From NCBI GenBank assembly GCA_013365325.1, contig JABVXV010000168.1, positions 62,001-126,000 on the forward strand: a DNA stretch of 64,000 bases, read 5' to 3'. Source of the stretch: Dipetalonema caudispina (lineage: Eukaryota > Nematoda > Chromadorea > Rhabditida > Onchocercidae). Below are positions 1 to 12,900 of the stretch, piece by piece (positions within the stretch are counted from its first letter, which is position 1; each line of letters begins with the position of its first letter). The notes beneath the pieces were generated by a model that searched no databases, had not been told where the DNA came from, and saw nothing but the letters and a program-made list of their open reading frames with translations. The position numbers and the translations under genes were made by a program.

Positions 1-852
1 AGATCGGATACGGGAGAAGAAGAAAGAGGAAATAGTAAATAAAAGTGACAGCCTCTTCCTTCGCTTTTGTAAAATGTTTTAATCCACCGCCGCTACCACA
101 AATCTCTGTGTACAAGATGAAGTCCGGAAAGGACAGATAACAGAATGAGGCAAATTTATCAAATAGCTGAAAATTATTTTAAAAAAAGAGAAAGAGATAG
201 GACTGTTGTTGAAAAGAGAGAGACTATGCTTGTCAATTGTGTGACCTCTGACAGTTGAAATAATGGAATGCGAATTGCTCTTTTCATAAGGTCACATTGA
301 GGAAAAATGCTCCTCTTTAACAATCTATTAGTGAGCTCTAAAATCCTAAAATATTCTTCTTGGCTTCAGTCAAAAGGCATTAGGCTAAGTAAGAAAGTGA
401 TTGATGATGGCAAATTTGAATGGAAAACAAATCGACCATTTTGTATGTCCTTTTTCTCCTTTCCTTCTTTCTCCTATTTAAAATTGGAATTTTTTCCTTT
501 TAAATTTCAAATTTTGTTGAGAAAATTTCTCACTTTTTGTTTGAAAAGTGAAAGGTCTTATTTAAAAGATCCTTTTTTTCAAAAATTTTTTCTGTTGTAT
601 TTTGAATTACTTCATCTCATTTTGTTTACTAAAGCATATATATATACATATATTTTTTTTTTGTAAACAAAGCAACAAAGAATAAGTGAAAATACAAATA
701 TCATATATACATTTATTATTCACAAAAAGAGCGAACTCTAAAGGCTAATACTTTTGAATCTGTGGTTTATAAAATGGAACCGAACGAAAAACTATTAAGA
801 AAAAATTGCTTTAATTTAGAAAAAAAAGAATTTCATGAAATTTCACACTTAC
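1..852. other. Probable unc-53 intron, no recognised exon
   Basis: AT-rich, with purine-rich and T-rich stretches. The 119-residue plus-strand open frame at 307-666 is dominated by Phe, Leu, Lys and Ser from T/A-rich sequence and has no family resemblance. A slightly GC-richer patch at 65-130 has no minus-strand frame that joins exon 6 of unc-53. Confidence 0.5.
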
Positions 853-967
853 TTGCTGCTAGGAGGCATTGTTGGCGTTGTACAACTTCTTCTTGTATTA
901 CTTTTCGTCGCTTTTAGCTTTACTGCCTGAGAAGTGGAAGTGGAAGATTCAGAAGATTGCACAATTG
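853..967 (-). other. unc-53: unc-53 coding exon 6 (Ser/Thr-rich)
   Basis: The exon is 115 bp, with acceptor TTATTTCAG and donor GTAAGT. It encodes a Ser/Thr- and Lys/Arg-rich segment (SSESSTSTSQ...) of the sort that follows the CH domain in navigators. It ends in phase 2. No further exon was recognised in the 852 bases to the left. Confidence 0.85.
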
Positions 968-3900
968 CTGAAATAATTAATTACTAATTTTTGTTCAAAT
1001 GTTCTCGCTTAACACAAGGCAATTGTAATTAGAATTAGGAAATGGAAATAATAGTTCACCACGTTAATTAGTTTCATTACTAATAAAAAGCAAAACATGT
1101 TAATGAATCAAAAGAAAAGTAATAGTAACAGTGAGTAAATTCGTTGGATGCTTCATATATTACCAATAATTTCATAATAACATAAATGCAAATAAGAAAT
1201 GTTATAAATTATACATAATTAAATATATGTTAAGATAAAGATAAACAGCAAAATATAATCGTTGCAATTCTTTTTCAACACTTTTATGGTGCTATTATCA
1301 ACATTTTCAAAATTTTCCAACAGAAATCACTGCTTAACATCAAAATGTGACTGTTAATTTAAATAAAAAACAAAAATATAATAGTAAGTGAAATGCAAAA
1401 ATTTTACCGAATTTTTTTAAAATATAGCAAAATGTTTTAAAAAGAAATATCGGTACTTATTTTCTTAATATTATTACAACATACCAGTGACTACAGCTGC
1501 GGCTCGTACAGATTGTTTAATTCGTTGCTTATATGCTGATAAACCGTAAAGTAGCGAAAGAATGGCACCCAAATGACCATTCAAAATATCTGCAAAAAGA
1601 ATTTTTATTACACTTCAAAAATTTCCGCTATGGTTTTAAAGAATATTTTTACATATTCTTTTTATTTTTGTTGTCCTTTTTTTCTTAACTTCAACCATGA
1701 ATTTGTTTTTTAAGTCTTTAATAATTTCCTTGGAATTAACAATGAATTCCTTTATCATCCCATTCCTATCTTGTTTTCAAAATTATTAACAGTTTCTACT
1801 GATGCTGCTGTAGTTTTTATATTCAATCATTAAAAAATTAACTGATATCATCAATTAAAAGGTCAACTCCCAGGTTTATCATTAGTATTTATTCTATTAC
1901 ACTCATTATCCTTACAACCATATAAATTGTTTGTGTTTTTGTCATTAATGTCATTCGGAAGTTTTTTTCAATGCCGAACAATTTTTTAGTTTTAATTTTA
2001 AAAACTTTAAAAATTTTCTTTAATTTTTAATTGCTATTCAACAAACAGTCCATTTACATGTAAACATGAATGAAAAAAAGATGTAACAATATCATAGCTT
2101 GTAATTCTATATGAGCAAGAAAATTTTAATTATTTAAAAATTTAATCCAATTTCCATTTTTCTGTGTCGTTTTACAAATTCTTGACTAATTCAAATAAAT
2201 TCATTAATTACATAGAAGATATGTTTAGGAATTGCAAACCACAAAGTTAAAACCAAAATTTGAAAAGAAAATAAATGAAAAGGATTGGAAATGAAAACGA
2301 AGGGATCGCGGGAAGGCGGTGGTAAAGATTTAATGCATGAATAATTGCAAGAAATTTTATATATATATATCCTTCTAGGTATGAGTACATGCATGCATGC
2401 ATGCATGCATGTGTATATGTGTGTGTCCGTGGTCTATATTAGGAAATGGTAAAATAAAGCCAAGCACTATTATTCCTGTTATGGTATAATATTATCATAT
2501 TAAAAAACTATTATTCGATAATGATTAATTAGGGAGCATAAATCTGTATAATTTCAAAAATTTTAATTAGAAAACTAACAAAAGAAGAGGAGAAAGTTGA
2601 AATTTTGCATAATACCCTAAGAAGTGTGTTGCTTTGTTCTTTTCAGAAAAAACAATTTAATCTTATTTTAATCTAAAATCCTTCCAATTATCCATGCAAA
2701 AAATGCATGAAAAACACATCCTTTTAATGTAATAGAAAAAAAGATAATGAATATAAGCTAAATAATTATGGTTCAATTATAATCGGTGAAAATTTTTAAA
2801 AAAAATGTTTTCTTTTTAAAATTTCAATGAAATGGATGCTATTTTGGCAGAATTGTAAAAAAAATTAGCAATATTTTTTATATATAAGTAACTGTTAAGT
2901 TATATTTAAATATATAAAAGAGAAAGAAAGTGAGAGAGACAAGAAAATGGCAATCGTTATCAGTAATCTACATATGAAATTATTTCACCTACACTGATAA
3001 TCGTTATCATTTCCGCATTCTTTGCTATATGATTCATTCTAATATATTAAATAAAAAGATCTGATGTTAGTTGGATTTATGATGAAAAAAAAATTCTTAA
3101 AAATTAAAAATATCTTGTGAAATAAAAAAGACATCGAAAAAACGGAAAAAAGGGAAATTCCGGATAATCGTTTTTTCTTTTCTTTCTTTTTTTGTCACCA
3201 AATTAATCTTAGATTATGAGCAGAAATTATTTAATACTTGAAAAATTTTTCCCACACTCCGGAAATAATTGAATTAATACTAAAAACAGAGAGAAATCTA
3301 TTCCAGCTTGAACATATATACATCATTATGCTGCAATTCAATTTAAACAGACTAAATTTTAACTTGAAATAAATAAAAAATAAATTACTATATTCAAAAA
3401 AGTTTTTCTGCAGAAGTGCTATCGATATATATTATAAATATGCTCCATCTTAACTAATAATATGATACAGAAACAGTTCGCCCAACCGTTTTTTGTTTCC
3501 GTTTTTTTATGTTTTTTCCTTCTTCCCTTTTACTATCTCCCGTCATTCTTTTAGGGTTGATCGGAATCAGAACGATGACGATGCTCGCATTCCAATAATT
3601 CTAGTATGCATCAAAAATATCGAACATTACGGAATGATTCATAATACATTAAATCATTTCATTCTAATTCTATTTCTCCATCGTTACTTATTTGGTCCAT
3701 TAATCTCATCCCATTTACTTTATATTATTAAAGTTTTGAAAATGCTCCAAATTTCATTTCAAGAAAAAAAAATCAGAAAACCTTTAATATCATTTTAATT
3801 ATTTCATTAAACTGTTAGACATAATCGTCATTGAAATTTAGTAATGCTAAAATCTTCTAATTTCCAATTATATTATATTATTATGTATTACAAATGAAGT

Positions 3901-6900
3901 AAAGTTAATAAAATTTTGCTCTCTTTTCTTTTGTTTACTTTATAGCTATATAAACACAATTCATTGCCATTTTAAACATTGCATTGCTTTTTTAATATAT
4001 ATGGCGAGAAACTGAATGAAATAAAAAGGAAATCAAAAGTGGTATAATTATTTTATATCTTATAGAAGTTTTAAAGAGGGATTTTTTTTTGTTACCCTAA
4101 TTATTAACATTCATATTTTCAATACCAATAATAAATCTATTAGAATTTTGTGTTATGAGAAACTAACAAAACGTAAAATAAATAATTTGTTATTAAAATA
4201 TCGAAATTCAAACACATATGTTTCCAGCTATTTCAGCTTTAATTAAGCAAAATGACAGTCTGATTTATTTTCAAATAATTCTGGTTATTAATTACAACGA
4301 TGGAAAAATAGAAGTAAAAGCATTCGATGAAAAGATATATATTTATCGGAAAAATGATAGAAGATAGATGATCCATTGCTTGAATAATTTTTTTTCAAAA
4401 CTTTTTGAAGAAAATTCTATAGAAAAAGTGGTAAGAAATCTTTTGTCAAAGAAAAGTGCAATGATTCATTGAATTTGTAAACTTAAGCAATTTAATTCAT
4501 TTCTCTTTCGTTTTAACATTTTTTGACGAGAAATTGAAATTCTTCACAGCAAAATTTTACAAATGACAAATATTTATTTTATCTCAGTTTATTATTCTTT
4601 TTCATTGTACCATCGAATGTCAAAAATAATTAGCACTTTTTTCTTTTCTTTCTGATCTTTCCAAATTTAATTATTAAATCGTAAAGTAAAGAAAAATAAT
4701 TTTAGAAAGTGAAAAAGTTTAAATAATTGCTGATTCATCCCAGCAGTTAAAACGCAATGAATAAATTGTATGCTTTTTTGGATGTGAAATGATATTTTAA
4801 TTATTGCATTAAATATGCATGTAAAATGATAAAAAATATTTGCTGTTAAAAATAAGCAATGTTATCATTTCAATCATTTAGTTTCATTAATCGATGATCA
4901 GAAGACATAGATGATATCATTGGGAAAGAAAGACTGGAAACAAACTGAAAAAGAATGGAGAAGAAGAACTGAAGCATTCAAAATATGATTCAAATCGAAT
5001 TTAAATAAAATTCGATTTGAATTTTTGATCAAAAAGTATCGTTATTATAATCGTTACTATCTATCTTTATCAATTCTATTATATTTATGATTTGTAGTCT
5101 GAAAAAGTATCAGACAATTATCATAGCTATTTATCATTTTAATTATGGCACTAGTCGACTTGCAAATTATTTCTGCCACTATACATTACATAATCTTAAT
5201 AATATTCGTTATTACAAAATGAGGAACTAATAAGAAGTCATTTTTCAACAGTTTCTTATTGCATGTAACATATTCCTTTTAGCATTTGCATCAATTTCTG
5301 ATCATTTGAAACACATTTCGAATATAATTTTTGTAAAAAAATGCAACTTTAAAAAATTATTTCAAAAAAGTTTATCTTGTCCTTGAAATCTATCACTTCC
5401 CTCCCTTTTTCCATTTCTTGTATAAATTTGTCATTTTTTTCTGTAACCTCAAATCCTGATATTACCTCTTTTGACCTTTCCTCTTATCCATCCGTACAGC
5501 CTGTCCATATTTTAATCGTTTTTCTTTTTTTCTTTCTTTAGATATAACTTTGTAATGTGTTATATATTTTCAGTCATTCTAATGATAATATTGGAATCTT
5601 GAAAATTTTTTAAAATATATATATGTTAATGTGTTGCATTTGAATGACGAATACTCGACATATTAAATAAGTTGAAATTTTCAGTTCAAACTTGTCACTT
5701 CACACCAAAGCAAAATATTGGAAAATGAGGAGAGAAAAAGTTAATATAAAGAAAGAAAGATGAGATTATATAATTCATTGTTAAATATTCCCCGAAAATT
5801 CAATATTATTTTTTAGATCGGAAGTTTTAGAATGTTTTAATCATATAATATTTGCTGAGAAATTCGATAGTACACGAATTGCTATTTGTTATCACTTAGC
5901 TATCGTGATAAATCTTTGTGTTACAATCATTATAATCATTTATTTATGATGAATTTTGATCATTGATTCGTATGTATTATTGAAATTTATCATTCTCTTA
6001 ATGCATTGAAAGATATTATGAAATTTTGTCATCAAAAAATGAAAAAGTAAAATGAGAAATATCGAGGCAGTGGGAAAAGAAAAAAGCTATCTTTTTTTTC
6101 GAATCAATTTTAGATTTGAGACCTGAAATAGGCGATAAATGATACAATTTATATTCCATTATGAATTCTTTTACACAGATATAACTCATTTCACTAATAA
6201 ATTATTGTCATCAAAATAATAATTATTATCGTTATTATCATTATCTATTACTAATATAGATGTTAAATTAATGGTTCACCTTTCCAACATTCATCTAAAT
6301 AATAATAATACTAACATTTTTAAATAATATCTAATTTAAGCTAATATCTATTAATACGACCAAATAAAAAGGAGGAAAAAGGTGTTGCTGAAAAGATGAT
6401 CAATCGTATGTGATTGTATTGAACCCATTAATTGAACTTTGTATCTTCTTAATTCCAACCAATTGATTTATTATTTTCTTTTCTTTTTTTAAACTATGTT
6501 ACACTTATAGGTTTTACACTGCATTCGAATTTCGGCTATAATCTAACGCGAATCAAATGAACATTGTAAATTTTATATGATGCAATTTTGTATATTTCTA
6601 TTAGTTGGAAATAAGTGAAATATGAAAAACAAATTAAAGTGTTAAATATTACATATACTTTGTTTCTTTCTTAATTTCAAACAATAACGGAAGAAATTTT
6701 AATTTGTAGTTTTCAGTGGTAAAAAGTATAAACTTCGGAGAAAAGATTAATTTTATAGGAAGAGAAAAAGAAAGGAAAAATTTTGACAACATTAATTATC
6801 CCGAAATAAAGGTATACTATACTTTATAGCCCTTAATGAAAATAATCGATTCAATAGTGGATGATACATAATGTTTTTTACTTTTTGAATCGAATCTCAG

Positions 6901-9900
6901 AAGAAAAGTTAAATTACACGCTCACACAAACAATGCGCGAAATGAATTTGAATGTTATATCAAATTTTAATAATGTAATAAAATTAAATTTTGACCAAGA
7001 AATTTCGTATATTGTAAAAGAATTTGAAAAATTTTATGTTATATAGATGTACATATGATCTTTCAAATTCCTTAGGAATATTAATTTTTCAAATTTCAAC
7101 AAAAAATTAAAAATAATGGTAATTGAAAAAAGTAAGCAAATGATATCGGTGAATTCATGCAAATATACAAATTATATGATGTTAAATACACAATAAATTT
7201 CTACTGGAGGTCATCTCAAATGAGGAACAATAAAACAAAATTAGACAAACTTCGAAATAATTTTGAATACCATTGGATCATTTGCATGACATCAGTTTTT
7301 TAATAAATTTTATACCAAACATATTTCATTATCATCCTTTTCTCTTATATCAATTTATTCTATCTTTGATTATTCAAATTATTCCTCCTTATATAAAAAG
7401 TTTCTATCTTATGCATAATGCTTAATGCACTTCATTATTAATTTTATCGGTGCTTATTCGATTTAATTAAGTTTAAAATAAATTTTTTTTTGTAAGTGCA
7501 TATGAAAATATTTATATATATCCATTATATTTCATAAAAATGTATCTTCACAATATACTTTCTTTCTTATCGTTAAAAAAAAGTAATGAGAAAAGTAAAT
7601 AAGCATTATATTTTTTTGAGAAGGTAATTTTGTAATTGAGAAAGATTGGAATTGTAAAAATCAAAGAAGAAGTATTGTTAGATGGAAATTTGGAAGGGAA
7701 CGGTAGCTAAAAAGCAAATGATAATTAAAAAGAAAGAATTGGGAGATTAGAAAGGGACGAAAAGCATTTGTGTGAATGATATTAAAATTAATCATTAGAA
7801 TTTTACAATTCATTTTGGTGTAATTTTCGAATTTTTTTTTCCAAAGATGAAGTAATAATTCAGTTATTTATTGCGCAATATGTTTATACTCAAAAATGTT
7901 AATAAAAGATCTTCTTACATATAAGGGATGAAATAAAAAAATTTGGCAAGGCAGAAATAAACATAACCAAATATCTGTCACCAATACTTCTTTAATTAAT
8001 TTGCATTCAGAAAATTGCAATCGCTTTCAATAATTATTCTTAAGTAGACAAATAAAATTAATCAATGTATTTTTTTTTCAGTTCTTTTCCGATCATATCC
8101 ATCTATCCATTTGCTGGTTATAACTTTTCTTTTTTTCTTAACACTCATATCCACTACCCTCGGTATTTACGAAGAAAAAGAAATTTATCATCTTATTGTC
8201 ATGTTGTCATCCGATTTCACATAGGAAATGTTGAATTATTATGGAAAAAATGAATGCACAAACATTTGTAGCAGGCTAATTTAAATTGCCAATTTATCGA
8301 TGACTTAATTCACCAATCAATTTGTATTTGTCATTTCTATCGAAAATGCCAGCCAAAGAAAAAAGAAAAAAGTTATGCACTAATTAGTTTATATCAGCAG
8401 GCTAATTAGTTAGTATCCAATTACATTTTCTCATTCATGGAGTTCATCACTACTTGAAGTACTTTTTAAAATTTGAATTGCTTCAGGAATCAAAATTTAT
8501 CACCTAATGATGCTGTTGAAATTATTTTAGTCATTCTTGACTAAATGAGTATTGAGACCAAATTTAATTATTAATTCAGGTAAAAATATATAAAACATGT
8601 TTACATTCCTCTGAATGATAAGAATAAGAATGCAAACATTTATTGTTATACAGCAAAATCGTAGATTGTTAAACAAATGTATAACAATTGAAGTCTTAAA
8701 AAGAACGAGTAATTGCAATGAAAATTATTGTAAAGTTTAGGAAAAGGAAGAATGAAATAACGGAAGGTAATAATTGTTAATAGGGAGTCGTCATGATCAT
8801 CATTATCATTATCATTATCATTATCGTCATTCCTACTAAAATAGAAAGATGAAGATTTGGTACGATGATAACCTTGGCATTTGCATATGTCCCCACTCAC
8901 TCATCATCATCACCACCAATTGATACGAATAATAAGAACATCAAACTATTTTGGTATAAATGGATAATTATCCCAACTTTACTACTATTTTAGTAAATTA
9001 ATGTTGGAGGTAAAATGCAGCCATTTTAAAATTGTCGACAACTGCACAAAAGTGCTGCAAAAAAGCACACAGCATTTTCAATATTAAATTTTCGACATAA
9101 ATTTAAACTGAAATTAAAATTTCAAGATTTTTGATTAATATCAAAAATTATACAACAGCAAATAATACAGTTTGGTATTTTATGTAATAAAAAACATTCT
9201 TTCATTTCATTTCATGGTACTTTTCAAGTGAAATTTCTATTAATTTATGAAATAAATGGTGAAAAATCCTGAAATATCTCTCCAGGAAGCTCTTTTCAAA
9301 ATCATTTGTTTCGGATTCATTAATTGCAAATTATTATGAGAGAAGAAATGAAAGAGAAAAAAATAACAATTGAAAAAAAAAAGAAAAATCGATCAAAGAA
9401 GCTAACAAATCATCAATTTAGTGAACATAGTGTCGAATTTCGTTAGCGGAACGCAACGTTTCGGGTTAGTGGAGAGGGAAATGGAAAAGACTGAAATTTG
9501 TTGAAAATTTGTTATATCATCGTGAATTTCGGAGTTGCTTACCATCATTGAATAGCAAACAATGTAAAAACATATATACAATTTGTGAAATGCTACCTAC
9601 TATTCTTGTAAATTGAACTATCAATATTCAATTAATTATTAATATTCATTTATATCTATCTGTTCATATTACTACTATCCTATCTTACCTTATATTCATA
9701 CTTTTCTTTTCTATCCAAGGAGACGAGCAACTTTTTCTGGCAAATTTAAAACATAGTATTAATTTTAGATGGAATTTTAGAGCCAATAAATAAACAACTA
9801 ATTATAATGCAATCATTTGCAGTATTTATCATCAAATGATTAGCTGCATTGCATGAAAAGTGAAAAGATTAGCAGAATAGTTTGAAATTTAAAAATTATC

Positions 9901-12900
9901 CTTAGACTTAACATATAATCTTGGTGAATTTTCAAATTTTCAAAACTTTTCAAAGAAATTTAGAGAATATGAATATAATTTGATCTAGTTTCAATATAGT
10001 AATCTGTTATTAAATTGATTTGCATGCCATTTGAATCATGTAATAGTATATTTGGATGGAATACCTCCATGTGAGCAAAAAGGACATAAACATCAATTGA
10101 ATTGAAACAACAGATTGCATTTCTATTTATCAAAATGATCACATCATACAGTGATTTCTGATCAATTTTAACAGGTAAAAATATATTATTAACTTCTATA
10201 TAATTATTTTTTAGCTTAATATTTTGCCGAAATACAACTATGAATAAATGGAAGAAATGATGGTTAAATGGAATTGAAGAGTGAGAGGTAGAAGGAAAAG
10301 AAAGGAATTGGTAAACAAGCATTGTAAATAGATCTGATCTGATCTGATCCAATTTGCCTTTTGCGATACATCGGCCTACTCAATCTTAAAAATGACAATT
10401 TAAAGGATAAAAGTGATAGATATAGATTGAATGAAAGAGAAAGAAATGATGAAGGATATAAATAAACAGTTCTCGATGTTAATATCATACTGAAAACAGT
10501 TTATTTGTGACTAAACATGAATGATTTCATTGGGACATACATACGATATATTTAATATCTCGGGGGAATTGATTCGTTTACTCTAATCCTTTCACATCTG
10601 TTTCACGTCTGTCACATTAACTCAAAAAACCTTTGTCCCCATTTTTGTCCACTTTATTACTTTTTCTTTTTTTACCCATTCATTAAGTCGCTTTAGCTTT
10701 TTGAAACTTTTCCGATGCTCAAAGTAACCTTTCTATTTTCTTTAAATTCATCATAATTTGCAGAAAAAAACTAAGGTGAAAAATTCTTATTTTATTAAGC
10801 AAATTTTTCAAAAAAAGCAAGCCTTTACGTATTTTATTACTTTTTTTTTCTTTAAAATATGACAAGAAAAAGTTCTATTATTGTATAAAACGCATCATTT
10901 TTGATGTGCCAAATGCAAAAGTTTCACATTAATTTTATTCATTAACCTTCTAAATTTCCTGATTTCTCACTGCTTTGAAGTTTTACAATTTAATTCATTT
11001 GAATATTTTTTGTCTCTTCCTATTTAGTAATAATTTGTTTCATTTCACCTTAAATTTTTTTCAACTTCTTTTACATTCATCTAAACATTGCAAAGATAAA
11101 AAATTCAATTAAACAAAAACTTTTTATTCAAATATATATTCGATAAACGCTATACGTAGTTTATTCCGTTTTCCTGGAGAATCTTATGAAGATAATTATC
11201 AAGCGTGTAAAAAATCAGTTTAATCAAAAAAAGAAAAAATTGAAATCTAATTATAGTAACAATTGAAGTTTCTAATAATAAGAAACGATAAACCAAATTT
11301 TAATTTGTCATCATATCTTAACTCATTCAGATAAATTGAGATACTGTGAATTCTTTTCCTTCTCTCTCTTCCTTTTCTTCCCATTAAAACAGTTCCAAAC
11401 GAAAATTTAAAAATTTTTACGTTCTAAATTAAAAATTCAGTCAGTAATTTTAATTTGGCAGAAAAAGTACCATAATTTTTAGTCTGTAAATTTTCATCCC
11501 CTTTTTTAGACAATAATAGTACATATTAAAATGTTTTATTAAACTTTCCCGTATTCTGTATAACTAATAAAATATGTTAAAATATCCTTTAATATCTCCT
11601 CGCTACATTTTTTTATTCCGAACTATTCGCAATAAAAGGCGATTTCTTGATAAAATTTTCAAAAATCTCAATTTTTTCTTTTTGAAAAGTTTTATGAAAC
11701 AAAAAAAAGAAAAGAAAGAGGACGAAACTTATCTGGCATGATAAAAGTATTACGAATCAGAGAGACAAATATGCTTTCAATTCAAATACATTTAAAAATT
11801 TTTGAAACAATTTGAAAAGAAAAAAATGAAACGAATGAGATGCGTATGGTTGACATCGAAGTGATTAAAATTATTTTTAGTCGAAATTAATCGTACTACA
11901 AAACCGATTCAATTACAATAGCTCACTTTGTCATTTCCCATATTTTATTTCACTTTTACCGAATGTCATTATTACTGTCATTTGTCAAATGAAGTGGACA
12001 AAAAACAAGTTTTTATAATAGTTGAAATGATTAATGGTGGAAAAATGAACGAATTTTTCCATCCTAAAAATATAATTTAGCAATTCCTTTTTTTAATAAA
12101 GAAAATAGTAATTGTTGGGAACGGTTATAAATATTAATTTGCTATATGAATATGAAATTAATTATCACAAGTAATAACTTTGATTATGTTAAATGTTTAA
12201 GAAAATTTTGAAGTAGGAGAGTTAGCTGTCATCGCAGTCAATACTAAAACATTCTTTTTACCAAAAAAAAGAGAAAATTTTAAATGAAAGTACTGAAAAT
12301 ATAAAATTGGAAAATAAAACGAAAAAGAGAAATTTAAAACTCAAAAAATGCTGAGTAAGCAAAGAATTTAAAACCGAAAGTTTTCAAACTGAAAACATTC
12401 AGTTTGAAATTAGCAACAAAAAAAAAAACAGAAATTAAGAAGGTTTAAATTTGTAGAACTTACCATTCACAGTAACCTTAGTTATATCAATATTCAGTGA
12501 TTCGATAAATTGTAAACATCCAGCAATAATTTCTGCCTGTAAACAAATAATTGTATTAGAATAGTAATAATGAATCGAGAAAATGACGCTTCATTGTTCA
12601 AATCATACTATTCTATATTTAAGTATTAATAAAAATATAGAAGTTATTTTAAATGGCAATTAAAAATTTTCATTATTCGTTTGAATAAATTTAAGTATAA
12701 TTTTACGAAACTGTCCTAAAGCTGTAAAATTTTTTGTTGCGTTAGTGAAGGAATCGTTTCATTTCGTCGATGTGTTATTCGACTAAATCTTATCGTTAAT
12801 TGTGCCATTGCAACCGGCGAAGGGAACATTGACAGGAATTGATAAATTGGAATTGATTAATTGTAATATTGGAATTTACTGTTCAAATTTTTTCCTCTCT

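Larger units (their letters stand above)
1590..12463 (-). other. unc-53: Very long unc-53 intron (10,874 bp)
   Basis: This separates two CH-domain exons whose phases fit directly. I found no other gene inside it on either strand. It holds a CATG microsatellite (2388-2411), a CATTAT microsatellite (8801-8824), a 15-bp perfect hairpin (4988-5022) and a 12-bp hairpin near its 5' end (12382-12409). Small ORFs in it, such as 8065-8253 and 9960-10352, have AT-biased composition and no recognisable domain. Confidence 0.75.

Noticed and set aside
65..130. GC-richer patch that might be a further unc-53 exon on the minus strand
   Set aside because: The frame required after exon 6 (phase 2) hits a stop at once, and no good donor is seen.
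307..666. 119-residue plus-strand open frame
   Set aside because: Composition is Phe/Leu/Lys/Ser from T- and A-rich DNA, with no domain, no splice support and no family resemblance. It sits where a minus-strand unc-53 intron is expected.
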